From NCBI GenBank assembly GCA_946628965.1, contig CAMOXI010000019.1, positions 1 through 33,310 of the forward strand: a stretch of 33,310 bases of DNA, given 5' to 3'. Position numbers and translations under genes: made by a program. Below the pieces are notes generated by a model. It ran no database searches, had not been told where the DNA came from, and saw only the letters and a list, made by a program, of their open reading frames with translations. Numbering within the stretch: the stretch's first letter is position 1; each line of letters opens with the position of its first letter. Below, in pieces: positions 23,286 to 31,013 of the stretch. This DNA is from an uncultured Clostridia bacterium. Its GTDB lineage: Bacteria; Bacillota; Clostridia; Oscillospirales; Oscillospiraceae.

Positions 23286-23296
23286 TACATTAACAA
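23279..23296 (-). promoter_or_regulatory. Rex-type redox operator over the adhE -35 box
   Basis: TTGTCAATACATTAACAA (plus strand) matches the clostridial Rex consensus TTGTTAA-N4-TTAACAA at 13 of 14 fixed positions. It covers the -35 hexamer, so bound Rex would block RNA polymerase until NADH rises. No rex gene lies in the window. Confidence 0.72.
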
Positions 23297-23323
23297 ACTT
23301 TCGTAGCCTTGCATAAAAAGGAT

Positions 23324-23341
23324 GCCCCGCGGCGGCGGGGC
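23324..23341. other. Isolated hairpin upstream of adhE
   Basis: GCCCCGC/GCGGGGC with a four-base loop, followed by a short T-run on either strand. It lies between divergent promoters and may block stray transcription. Confidence 0.45.
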
Positions 23342-23438
23342 GCAAACCTTTTCTGTCTATTATTCCCAAATGCCAAATGTCATTTTTATACACTTTGCTG
23401 TGCTGACGACGCTGCGCCGACCTCGTCCGGATTTTTCC

Positions 23439-23466
23439 TTGCAATCCGGGGCGGCAGGCGTATAAT
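23439..23466 (+). promoter_or_regulatory. Promoter of the metallophosphoesterase gene
   Basis: TTGCAA (23439-23444), 16-base spacer, TATAAT (23461-23466). An inverted repeat CCGGATT/AATCCGG (23427-23449) overlaps the -35 box and may be an operator. Confidence 0.68.
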
Positions 23467-23510
23467 GATAGCAAGCGATACAATATGACGCAATCGAATG
23501 AGGAAACGCC

Positions 23511-24833
23511 ATGAAACAGTCCGGACAAAAAGTCTTTTCCCGCCTGGCGCCCTTTCTGATGCTGGCGGCCGCGCTGCTGTGCGTGCTGGCGCTGGGCGTT
23601 TTCAGCGGCGGCTCGCCGGGAGCGGAGACATCCGCTCCGTCAAAGCTGCCGGCGTCGACGGCGGCGCTTCCCTCCCCCGAGGGACTTCGCATCGCCGTGG
23701 CCTCCGACACCCATCTGGATCCGGACAACAGGGACAAGAGCGGCAATGTGAGCGAGACGGTCTACAACCCGGAGATCGTGGATGCGATGCTCTGGGACGC
23801 GCGGGAGCAGGGGGCCGAAATGCTGCTGATCACCGGCGACCTCTGCAACAGCGGCAGGGAAAACAAGCACGCCGCCCTGGTCGAGAAGCTCCGCGCGGCG
23901 GAGGATGCGGGTCTTGCGGTCTATGTGCTCCCGGGGAATCACGATCTCGCACCCATCAAACAGACGGACTTTGCGCGGCTCTATGCCGACTTCGGCTATG
24001 ACGAGGCATACAGCCGGGATGCGGCCTCCCTGAGCTGCTGCGTGATCCGGGACGGGCTTATGCTCCTGATGATGGACACGGCGGGCTACGGCGCCGGCGC
24101 CATCGAGCTGCCCGCCGCGGCAGCGCGGGACAACAGCGAGGCCTTTTTCTCCGAGGAGACGCTCCGCTGGGCGGAGGAGATGCTGCAGAAAGCGGAGGCC
24201 GAGGGGCTCTTCGTCCTCCCCGCCGGGCACTACAACCTGCTGCCGGAGATCAGCCGTCAGCCCGGAAGCGGCTATTATCTGGAGAATGGAGACCGCTTTG
24301 CCGCCCTGCTGCGGCAGTACGGCGTGCCGCTTTACCTGAGCGGCCACATGCACCTGCGCGCCGTGTATGAGGAGGACGGGCTCACCGAACAGCTGACGGA
24401 GTGCCTGATCGCCTATCCCACCGGATACACCGTGCTGGATCTGACGGCGGACGCGCTCGTCGTCACGCCGCGGCGGGTAGATGTGGACGCCTGGGCAGAG
24501 CAGTCCGTGCAGACGGATCCGGTGCTGCTGCACTTTGCCGACTGGCAGGAGCAGGCCATGCAGCGCTACTGCCGCACAACCGTGGAGGCCATGGCGAAGC
24601 GACACCCGCTCACAGCCCCGGAGACGGACGCGGCGGCGGACTTCTTCTGCACGGTCATGCGCGCCTACTGGGACGGGACGCTCCCCTCCCGCGCGGACAC
24701 GCTGCGCGCCATGGCGGGCTATGAGCCCTTTTTCCGCTGCGCCGATGGCTACAGCTACGGCTGGTGGCTGAAGGACCTGATGGAAAGCGCCTCGCCGAAG
24801 CTCGCGGGCTATACGATCAGTTTTGCGCCCTGA
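23511..24833 (+). CDS. Membrane-anchored calcineurin-like metallophosphoesterase
   Basis: A 440-residue protein with an uncleaved-looking N-terminal membrane segment (about residues 12-31) and a short Ser/Pro/Ala linker. Its outside catalytic domain shows the five metallophosphoesterase motifs: DTH (about 66-68), GDLCNSG (109-115), GNHD (about 142), AGHYN (about 237) and GHMH (about 277). These hold a two-metal site that cleaves phosphomono- or diesters. The fold is like CpdA/Icc-type phosphodiesterases, but the export signal points to an extracellular substrate such as nucleotides or wall polymers. The last 110 residues are an unassigned helical domain. GAGGA precedes the ATG at 23511. Confidence 0.85.
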   Translation: MKQSGQKVFSRLAPFLMLAAALLCVLALGVFSGGSPGAETSAPSKLPASTAALPSPEGLRIAVASDTHLDPDNRDKSGNVSETVYNPEIVDAMLWDAREQGAEMLLITGDLCNSGRENKHAALVEKLRAAEDAGLAVYVLPGNHDLAPIKQTDFARLYADFGYDEAYSRDAASLSCCVIRDGLMLLMMDTAGYGAGAIELPAAAARDNSEAFFSEETLRWAEEMLQKAEAEGLFVLPAGHYNLLPEISRQPGSGYYLENGDRFAALLRQYGVPLYLSGHMHLRAVYEEDGLTEQLTECLIAYPTGYTVLDLTADALVVTPRRVDVDAWAEQSVQTDPVLLHFADWQEQAMQRYCRTTVEAMAKRHPLTAPETDAAADFFCTVMRAYWDGTLPSRADTLRAMAGYEPFFRCADGYSYGWWLKDLMESASPKLAGYTISFAP

Positions 24834-24883
24834 TCCCCTGCAGGGACGAGCATTGCACATCCGCCACCTTCAAACAAGCAGAC

Positions 24884-24924
24884 AAAAAGGCGAATTCGTA
24901 ATCATCATACGAATTCGCCTTTTT
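24884..24924. terminator. Bidirectional terminator
   Basis: A 17-bp perfect stem, AAAAAGGCGAATTCGTA (24884-24900) with its complement (24908-24924). It lies between the convergent metallophosphoesterase and feoAB genes. Confidence 0.9.
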
Positions 24925-24970
24925 CTGTTTGATTGCACATTCATGTGCCAAGGGGGAATCCCGCTTCACT

Positions 24971-24999
24971 GATCACTAACCACTGACCACTGGCCACTT
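24971..24999. repeat. Short degenerate CACTGACCACT repeats
   Basis: Imperfect direct repeats of (T)CACT(A/G)ACC-type units next to the feoAB stop codon. The 15-base core 24978-24992 occurs in inverted form at 1903-1917, beside the REP-like element, so it may be part of a dispersed repeat family. Confidence 0.5.
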
Positions 25000-25000
25000 T

Positions 25001-27343
25001 TCATCCCAGGCCCAGCAGCAGGCCCACAAGGCGGATCAGCAGCGCCCCGACCCAGGCGATAGCGCACTGCCAGAACACCACGCCCACGGCCCAGCCGCGG
25101 CCCAGCTCCCGCCGGATGGCGGCGATGGCCGCCACGCATGGCGTATAGAGCAGGCTGAAGACCAGCATGGAGGCGGCGGTCAGGGGCGTGAGCGCCGCGG
25201 CCACACCGCCCGGGAAGAGGATGCCCATGGTGCTCACCACGCTCTCCTTGGCCATGAAGCCGGTAATGAGCGAGGTGGCGATGCGCCAGTCACCCAGGCC
25301 CAGGGGCCTGAGGATCGGCGCGATGAGCCCGGCCAGCAGGGCCAGGATGCTGTCATGGGAATCCTGCACCAGGTTAAAGCGCAGATCGAAGCTCTGCAGC
25401 ACCCAGACCACGATGGTGGCGATCAGGATGACGGAGAAGGCGCGCTGCAGAAAGTCCTTCGCCTTGTCCCAGAGAAGCTGCATCACGCTGCGGGGGCTGG
25501 GCAGGCGGTAGTTGGGCAGCTCCATCACGAAGGGGACGGCCTCGCCCTTGAAGAGCGTGTTTTTGAAGAGGAGCGCCGCGAGGATGCCGAACACGATGCC
25601 GAGCAGATACAGGCCCGTCATCACGATCCAGCCCTGCTTCGGGAAGAAGGCGCTGACAAAGAAGGCGTAGATCGGCAGCTTTGCCGAGCAGCTCATGAAG
25701 GGCGTGAGCAGGATGGTCATCTTGCGGTCCCGCTCCGAGGGGAGGGTGCGGGTGGACATGACGGCGGGCACCGTGCAGCCAAAGCCGATCAGCATCGGCA
25801 CGATGCTCCGGCCCGAGAGGCCGATGCGCCGCAGCAGCTTATCCATGAAGAAGGCCACGCGGGCGATATAGCCGCTGTCCTCCAGCAGGGAGAGGAAGAA
25901 GAACATGGTCACGATGATGGGCAGGAAGCTCAGCACACTGCCCACGCCTTCGAAGATACCCTCGATGATCAGACCCTGCAGGGCGGGGTTCACATGGGCG
26001 GCGACGAGGCCCGCCTCCACCAGCGCGGTGAGCGCCTCCACCCCCGCGGCCAGCAGATCCTGCAGCCAGGCCCCGATTACCGCGAAGGTCAGGTAGAACA
26101 CCAGGGCCATGATGCCGACAAACACGGGCAGCGCGGTGTACTTGCCGGTCAGCACCTCGTCAATGCGGCGGGAGCGCAGATGCTCCCGGCTCTCGCCGGG
26201 CTTGACCACACAGCGCTCGCAGACCTTGTTGATATAGTCAAAGCGCATTTCGGCCATGGCGGCGCTGCGGTCGAGGCCGCGCTCACTCTCCAGCTGCAGC
26301 ATGATGTGCTCCAGCAGTTCCTTTTCGTTCTGGTCCAGCGCCAGCTGCTCCAGGATGCGGCTGTCGCCCTCGGCCAGCTTGCTGGCCGCAAAGCGGGTGG
26401 GGAGCCCGGCCTCTTTGGCGTGATCCTCGATCAGGTGGCCGGTGGCGTGCAGGCAGCGGTGCACCGCGCCGCCGTGATCCTCCTTGCCGCAGAAGTCCTG
26501 CCGCTGGGGTCTCTCCTGATAGCGGGCGATGTGCACCGCGTGGCGCACCAGCTCGTCCACGCCCTGGTTCTTGGAGGCCGAGATCGGCACCACCGGCACG
26601 CCCAGCATCTCCTCCATGGCGTTTACGTCGATGGAACCGCCGTTGCCGGTCACTTCGTCCATCATGTTGAGCGCCACCACCATGGGCACGTTCATCTCCA
26701 GCAGCTGCATGGTCAGATAGAGGTTGCGCTCGATGTTGCTGGCGTCCACGATGTTGATGATGGCCTTCGGCTTTTCCTTGAGCACGAAATCCCGGCTCAC
26801 CAGCTCCTCGCCGGAGTAGGGGGACATGGAGTAGATGCCCGGCAGGTCGGTGATCAGGGTGTTGGGCTGGCCGCGGATCACGCCGTCCTTCCGGTCCACG
26901 GTGACGCCGGGGAAATTGCCCACGTGCTGATTGGCGCCGGTGAGCTGGTTGAAGAGCGTGGTCTTGCCGCAATTCTGGTTGCCCACCAGGGCAAAGGTCA
27001 GCGTCTCCGTCTCGGGCAGGGGCTCGCCGCTGCCCCTGGGGTGAAACTTGCCCTCCTCGCCGAGACCGGGGTGGGCGCTCTCTCTGCGCCGCGGCACCGG
27101 CTCCTTCTCGCTGCGCGAAGCCAGCGGCTCCACGGTGATCTTCTCGGCGTCTGCAAGCCGCAGCGTAAGCTCATAGCCGTGGATACGCAGCTCCATGGGA
27201 TCCCCCATGGGAGCCAGCTTCACCGCCGTGAGCTCCGCGCCGGGGATCACACCCATATCCAGAAAATGCTGCCGCAGCGCCCCCTCCCCGCCCACGGCGA
27301 GGACCCGGGCGCTCTGGCCGGGCTTCAAATCCTTGATCGTCAT
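25001..27343 (-). CDS. feoB: Ferrous iron transporter, FeoA-FeoB fusion
   Basis: A 780-residue Fe(II) importer. Residues 1-72 are a FeoA-like SH3 domain (MTIKDLKPGQSARVLAVGG, GVIPGAELTAVKLAPMGDP), which in most bacteria is a separate protein. A charged linker follows, then the FeoB GTPase with G1 GNQNCGKT, the G2 region GVTVDRK, G3 DLPG, G4 NMMD and G5 SAS. The membrane part contains GFGCTVPAVMSTRTL and FMSCSAKLPIY, the conserved cysteine gates. The start at 27343 (MTIKDLK) is taken because the FeoA domain begins there and AGAGGA lies before it; 15 further codons are open upstream. A strong promoter with a palindromic site lies ahead. Confidence 0.95.
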   Translation of the reverse strand: MTIKDLKPGQSARVLAVGGEGALRQHFLDMGVIPGAELTAVKLAPMGDPMELRIHGYELTLRLADAEKITVEPLASRSEKEPVPRRRESAHPGLGEEGKFHPRGSGEPLPETETLTFALVGNQNCGKTTLFNQLTGANQHVGNFPGVTVDRKDGVIRGQPNTLITDLPGIYSMSPYSGEELVSRDFVLKEKPKAIINIVDASNIERNLYLTMQLLEMNVPMVVALNMMDEVTGNGGSIDVNAMEEMLGVPVVPISASKNQGVDELVRHAVHIARYQERPQRQDFCGKEDHGGAVHRCLHATGHLIEDHAKEAGLPTRFAASKLAEGDSRILEQLALDQNEKELLEHIMLQLESERGLDRSAAMAEMRFDYINKVCERCVVKPGESREHLRSRRIDEVLTGKYTALPVFVGIMALVFYLTFAVIGAWLQDLLAAGVEALTALVEAGLVAAHVNPALQGLIIEGIFEGVGSVLSFLPIIVTMFFFLSLLEDSGYIARVAFFMDKLLRRIGLSGRSIVPMLIGFGCTVPAVMSTRTLPSERDRKMTILLTPFMSCSAKLPIYAFFVSAFFPKQGWIVMTGLYLLGIVFGILAALLFKNTLFKGEAVPFVMELPNYRLPSPRSVMQLLWDKAKDFLQRAFSVILIATIVVWVLQSFDLRFNLVQDSHDSILALLAGLIAPILRPLGLGDWRIATSLITGFMAKESVVSTMGILFPGGVAAALTPLTAASMLVFSLLYTPCVAAIAAIRRELGRGWAVGVVFWQCAIAWVGALLIRLVGLLLGLG

Positions 27344-27413
27344 CTCTCTGTTCCTCTGTCTGTCCTGTATTCCCCAAGGGGGGTGCATCGCCCTGCCGCG
27401 CAGAGCGAATGGC

Positions 27414-27433
27414 GTTAGCTAACATAGCTTAAC
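27414..27433 (-). promoter_or_regulatory. Candidate iron-regulator operator before feoAB
   Basis: The perfect palindrome GTTAGCTAAC (27414-27423) is followed by a second, near-repeat half ATAGCTTAAC (27424-27433). The site lies just after the predicted transcription start. TTAGxxTAA-type sequences are used by DtxR-family regulators (IdeR, MntR); the assignment is inference. Confidence 0.5.
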
Positions 27434-27444
27434 TTATCATGACG

Positions 27445-27473
27445 ATTCTATCACAGACCCGCGCCCCCTGCAA
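27445..27473 (-). promoter_or_regulatory. feoAB promoter
   Basis: Minus strand: TTGCAG (27468-27473), 17-base spacer, TAGAAT (27445-27450). Confidence 0.62.
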
Positions 27474-27486
27474 GATGCAGCAGGAA

Positions 27487-27518
27487 GGGGCAGTGAAAAA
27501 CACGTTTTTCACTGCCCC
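27487..27518. terminator. Hairpin, likely bidirectional terminator (upstream of twin)
   Basis: A 14-bp perfect stem GGGGCAGTGAAAAA/TTTTTCACTGCCCC with loop CACG, upstream of the feoAB promoter. It should stop read-through from the phosphate acyltransferase gene. Confidence 0.65.
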
Positions 27519-27584
27519 AGGTTTGAGGTTAGAGTTTTGAGTTTTGAGCGTGCATATTCCCCACCGTTTTCCTCAAACCTCAAA

Positions 27585-27619
27585 ACTCCGGGGGATGTGT
27601 TTTTCACATCCCCCGGAGT
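27585..27619 (-). terminator. Terminator after the phosphate acyltransferase gene
   Basis: A 15-bp perfect stem (27585-27599 with 27605-27619), five-base loop, followed on the minus strand by TTTTGAGG. It lies ten bases past the stop codon. Its inner GTGAAAAACAC is shared with the hairpin at 27487-27518. The 65 bases between them hold TTTGAG/CTCAAA repeats and no gene. Confidence 0.75.
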
Positions 27620-27629
27620 GTCTCAAAAC

Positions 27630-28568
27630 TTAAAAATACTTCCCGCTGTCCCACATGGCGGCGCAGGCGGCCAGAGACAGATAGGCCTGCTCGCTCTCGT
27701 CGCTGCGGGAGCAGATGGCGATGGGGATCTTCGCCCCCACCAGGATGCCGCAGCCGGTGGCCCCGGCGTTGCGCTGCAGCACCTTCACGAGGAGGTTGCC
27801 GCTCATCAGGTTCGGCACCACGATGCCGTCGAACTCGCCGCACCAGGGGCAGTCATAACCCTTGAGGCGGGCGGCCTCCTTGCTCATGATCAGGTCGTAG
27901 GCGATGGGCCCGGCCAGATTGCAGTCGGCAATGGGGCGGTACCGGTGCTCGCGCACGATGGTCTGATCCTCCACGGTGTCCCGCATCTGGAAGCTGGGCT
28001 TCTCCACCAGGCTCAGAAGCGCGATGTTCGGCTTCTCCACGCCGAAGACGTGCAGGGCCTTGACCATGTTGACCGCGACCTCTTTGCGGCCTTCCGCGCT
28101 GGGGTTGATGAGCAGCGTCACGTCCGAGATGGCGAGGAGCCGGTCATAATCCGGCACCTTCAGGAAGACCACATGGGTCACCAGCGCGTCGGGCTTGATG
28201 AGATGGTTTGCCTTGTTCAGCACCGGCATCAGAAAATCGCGGGTCTGAGTGTTGCCGCGCATCAGGCAGTCGGCCTTGCCGGCGTTGATCATCTCGATGG
28301 CGTACTGGACGGCGTTTGCGTCCTCGTCGATGGGCTGCAGCTCATAGTGCCGCTCTTTCAGGCCGAGCTTTTCGAGCAGGGCGGTGATTTTGTCCCCGTT
28401 TCCGATCAGGATCGGCTCCACAAAGCCGTCCGCCTCCGCGTCAAAGAGGCCCGTCAGCATGTTCTCCACATCGGCCCCGGCCAGGGCCACGCGCATGGGC
28501 TTTCTGACCTCCTTCGCCTTGGCGACGATGCCGTCAAATTCTTTTGCGTATACTTCGCTCAAGTCCAT
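27630..28568 (-). CDS. Phosphate butyryltransferase / phosphate acetyltransferase family enzyme
   Basis: A 312-residue member of the PTA/PTB family, which swaps CoA for phosphate on acetyl or butyryl groups on the way to ATP via a kinase. Features include the loop MRGNTQTRDFLMPVLNK, the region ISDVTLLINPSAEGR-type, and a C-terminal GFDGIVVPNL/NLLVKVL-type phosphate-binding part (seen as EFDGIVVPNLMSGN). Length fits Ptb. No acetate or butyrate kinase gene is adjacent, so the substrate is open. The ATG at 28568 has its AAGGAGG only two bases upstream, too close; a TTG at codon 3 would be better spaced and may be the true start. Confidence 0.85.
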   Translation of the reverse strand: MDLSEVYAKEFDGIVAKAKEVRKPMRVALAGADVENMLTGLFDAEADGFVEPILIGNGDKITALLEKLGLKERHYELQPIDEDANAVQYAIEMINAGKADCLMRGNTQTRDFLMPVLNKANHLIKPDALVTHVVFLKVPDYDRLLAISDVTLLINPSAEGRKEVAVNMVKALHVFGVEKPNIALLSLVEKPSFQMRDTVEDQTIVREHRYRPIADCNLAGPIAYDLIMSKEAARLKGYDCPWCGEFDGIVVPNLMSGNLLVKVLQRNAGATGCGILVGAKIPIAICSRSDESEQAYLSLAACAAMWDSGKYF

Positions 28569-28607
28569 TCCCTCCTTACAGAATATTTTCCGTTTCCGTA
28601 TGGATTT

Positions 28608-28637
28608 ATCTTAGCACACAAGCCCCCACTTTTTCAA
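28608..28637 (-). promoter_or_regulatory. Possible promoter of the phosphate acyltransferase gene
   Basis: Minus strand: TTGAAA (28632-28637), 18-base spacer, TAAGAT (28608-28613). Confidence 0.5.
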
Positions 28638-28699
28638 CCGTTTCCGGCTTGCCTGCTGCCCTTTTCTATGGTATGCTCCTGAAAAAAGGAGGTGCTGCC

Positions 28700-28807
28700 A
28701 TGCAGCACAGGGGAACACAGAGGATCGAGACCGCGCGGCTGCTCCTGCGCCCCTTCCGGGTGGAGGACGCGGAGCTTCTTGACAGCGAAAGCGCGGAAAG
28801 ACTATAA
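28700..28807 (+). pseudogene. Truncated GNAT acetyltransferase, N-terminal stub
   Basis: A 35-codon frame with an excellent AAGGAGG site encodes RIETARLLLRPFRVEDAELL, the start of RimJ/RimL-type GNAT acetyltransferases, then DSESAERL and a stop. Such enzymes have about 160-190 residues and the acetyl-CoA binding part is missing, so this is a remnant. The stop codon lies within the -10 box of the following channel gene's promoter, and the loss seems to have joined the stub to that promoter. Confidence 0.75.
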
Positions 28808-28808
28808 T
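28779..28808 (+). promoter_or_regulatory. Consensus promoter of the channel-amylase operon
   Basis: TTGACA (28779-28784), 18-base spacer, TATAAT (28803-28808): both boxes match consensus at all six positions. The promoter lies inside the GNAT stub. Confidence 0.82.
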
Positions 28809-28866
28809 TCACCTATCTGCACAACGAATCAAACAAGCGGTTTCCCCGCCTTCCGGAGGTGTTCCC

Positions 28867-29712
28867 ATGAGCCGCAAACGAATCTTCGAGATCATCGAGG
28901 TCGCGGAGGAGGACGACCGGCTGTCGGCCGTGTACGACAGCTGCATGCTTCTGTGCATCCTGCTGAGCCTGATCCCCCTGGTCTTCAAGGAGACCACGCC
29001 CTTTTTAAACGGCCTGGACAAGGCCTGCGTGGTCATCTTCATCGCGGACTATCTGCTGCGCTGGAGCACGGCGGACTACAAGTACGAGAGCGCCTCTCCC
29101 CTGTCCTTCGTGCGCTATCCCTTCAGCTTCATGGCCCTCGTGGATCTGGTGTCGATCCTGCCCTCGCTCACGGTCCTCAACAGCGGCTTCAAGGTGCTGC
29201 GCGTACTGCGCATGTTCCGGGCGCTGCGGGTGTTCCGCGTGCTCAAGGCCCTGCGCTATTCCCGCAGCCTGCGCATCATCGGCAACGTGCTGCGCCGCTC
29301 CAAAGAGTCCCTGCTCGCGGTGGGCACGCTGGCCGTGGGCTATATCCTGATCTCCGCGCTCATCATCTTCAATGCCGAGCCGGACTCCTTCAACAACTTC
29401 TTTGAGGCCGTCTACTGGTCCACCGTGCTGCTGACCACCGTCGGCTTCGGCGACATTACGCCCGTTACCACCATCGGCCGCTCGATCGCCATCTGCTCTT
29501 CTCTCTTCGGCATCGCCATCGTGGCCCTGCCCTCCGGCATCATCACCGCCGGCTACATGAAGGAGCTGGAGGAGCAGCGGGCAGCGGAGGAAAAGGTACG
29601 GGCCGAGCATCCGGAGCGCAGCGACGCCGCGCCCCACTACCTCAACCGCTTCCGTCTCCGCACACTGGGCGGCAGACAGGAGAAAACAAACACCGACAAG
29701 GAGGAACTCTGA
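28867..29712 (+). CDS. Voltage-gated potassium-type ion channel
   Basis: A 281-residue membrane protein with six helices. The voltage sensor S4 (about 108-135) has arginines at every third place (LRVLRMFRALRVFRVLKALR). The pore helix and filter read TTVGFGD (about 190-196); the usual K+ filter is TVGYGD and the Phe variant is common and K+ selective in known channels. The S6 helix has PSGIITAGY, and a charged cytoplasmic tail of about 55 residues follows. It resembles the KvAP/Kch group. GGAGG precedes the ATG at 28867. Its stop codon overlaps the ATG of the amylase gene by one base. Confidence 0.9.
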   Translation: MSRKRIFEIIEVAEEDDRLSAVYDSCMLLCILLSLIPLVFKETTPFLNGLDKACVVIFIADYLLRWSTADYKYESASPLSFVRYPFSFMALVDLVSILPSLTVLNSGFKVLRVLRMFRALRVFRVLKALRYSRSLRIIGNVLRRSKESLLAVGTLAVGYILISALIIFNAEPDSFNNFFEAVYWSTVLLTTVGFGDITPVTTIGRSIAICSSLFGIAIVALPSGIITAGYMKELEEQRAAEEKVRAEHPERSDAAPHYLNRFRLRTLGGRQEKTNTDKEEL

Positions 29713-31013
29713 TGGCACGCGATACCGATATCCGCCTGCAGAACCAGGTGATCTACTCCGTCTACCTCCGCGCCCACACCGAGGAGGGCACTTTCCGCGC
29801 CCTGATCCCGGATCTGGACCGCATCCGGGCCCTGGGGGCCGATATCGTCTGGCTCATGCCCATCCACCCCATCGGGGTCAAGGGCAAGAAGGGCAGCCTG
29901 GGCTGCCCCTACGCAAACCGCGACTACCGGGCGACCAACCCGGCCTATGGCACGATGGAGGACTTCATCGCCCTGTCTGACGCCGTGCACGCGCGGGGCA
30001 TGAAGCTGATGATCGACGTGGTGTACAACCACACCTCGCCCGACTCCGTGCTGCTGCAGGAGCACCCGGAGTTTTTCTGGCGGGACGAAAACGGGAACGT
30101 GGGCAACAAGATCGGCGACTGGGCCGACGTGATCGACCTGGATTACGGAGCCCCCGGCCTCTGGGACTATCAGATCGAATCCCTCTGTATGTGGGCCAAA
30201 TATGTGGACGGCTTCCGCTGCGACGTGGCCTCCTTTGTGAACATCGAGTTCTGGAAGATGGCCCGCGCCATGGTCAAACGGGTGCGGCCCGGCTGCATCT
30301 GGCTGGCCGAGAGCGTGCACCAGAGCTTCGGCAACTACGTGCGCCGGGTGGGCTACTACTCCTGCCGGGACAGCGAGGCCTTTGACGCCTTCGACCTGGA
30401 GTACGAGTACGACGTGCGCGAGGCCTTCGACCGCTACGTGCGCGGCGAGGCGGCGCTCTCCGCCTGGCTGGATCAGCTGAATTTCCAGGAGGCCGTTTAC
30501 CCGGTCAACTACAACAAGATGCGCTTTCTCGAAAACCATGACCAGCCCCGCTTCGCCTCCCTGGTGGAGGACGAGGCCGCGCGGGAAAACTGGGAGGCGC
30601 TGCTCTTCTTCCTCAAAGGCACGACGCTGCTCTACGCCGGGCAGGAGTATTCCTGCACCCACCAGCCCAGCCTCTTCGAGCGCGAGGTCTTCCCCCGCAC
30701 GGGGCGGGACATCAGCCCGTGGCTGCGGAAGCTGTCTGATATCAAGCACAGCGTCCTCGGGGCGGACGACGCCTTCTGGGCCAACGCCGACGACGAGCAT
30801 CACATCGCCGTTCTGGGCCGCGAAAACGGCGAGAGCCGGAAGATCGGCGTCTTCTCCCTGCGCTGCATGAGCGCGGAGGTGCCGGTGGAAGCCCCCGACG
30901 GCGAATATGAAAACCTGCTGGACGGCAGCGCCGTCACCGTGCGGGACGGCCGCCTCGCCTGCGAAGGGAAGCCCATCCTCTTCACCGTGCCGAAGGAGCT
31001 GGTGCGGCTGTGA
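29712..31013 (+). CDS. GH13 alpha-amylase family glycosidase
   Basis: A 433-residue cytoplasmic glycoside hydrolase of family 13, acting on alpha-glucans or related disaccharides. The TIM barrel begins at about residue 13 (VIYSVYLRAH), without an N-terminal domain. Conserved regions are DVVYNH (I), DGFRCDVAS with nucleophile aspartate (II, about 166-174), LAES with acid/base glutamate (III, about 198-201) and FLENHDQPR (IV, about 273-281). A short C-terminal beta domain follows. No signal peptide is present, so it works on imported or stored sugar. GGAGG lies seven bases before the ATG and the ATG overlaps the channel stop (TGATG). The exact substrate cannot be read. Confidence 0.9.
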   Translation: MARDTDIRLQNQVIYSVYLRAHTEEGTFRALIPDLDRIRALGADIVWLMPIHPIGVKGKKGSLGCPYANRDYRATNPAYGTMEDFIALSDAVHARGMKLMIDVVYNHTSPDSVLLQEHPEFFWRDENGNVGNKIGDWADVIDLDYGAPGLWDYQIESLCMWAKYVDGFRCDVASFVNIEFWKMARAMVKRVRPGCIWLAESVHQSFGNYVRRVGYYSCRDSEAFDAFDLEYEYDVREAFDRYVRGEAALSAWLDQLNFQEAVYPVNYNKMRFLENHDQPRFASLVEDEAARENWEALLFFLKGTTLLYAGQEYSCTHQPSLFEREVFPRTGRDISPWLRKLSDIKHSVLGADDAFWANADDEHHIAVLGRENGESRKIGVFSLRCMSAEVPVEAPDGEYENLLDGSAVTVRDGRLACEGKPILFTVPKELVRL

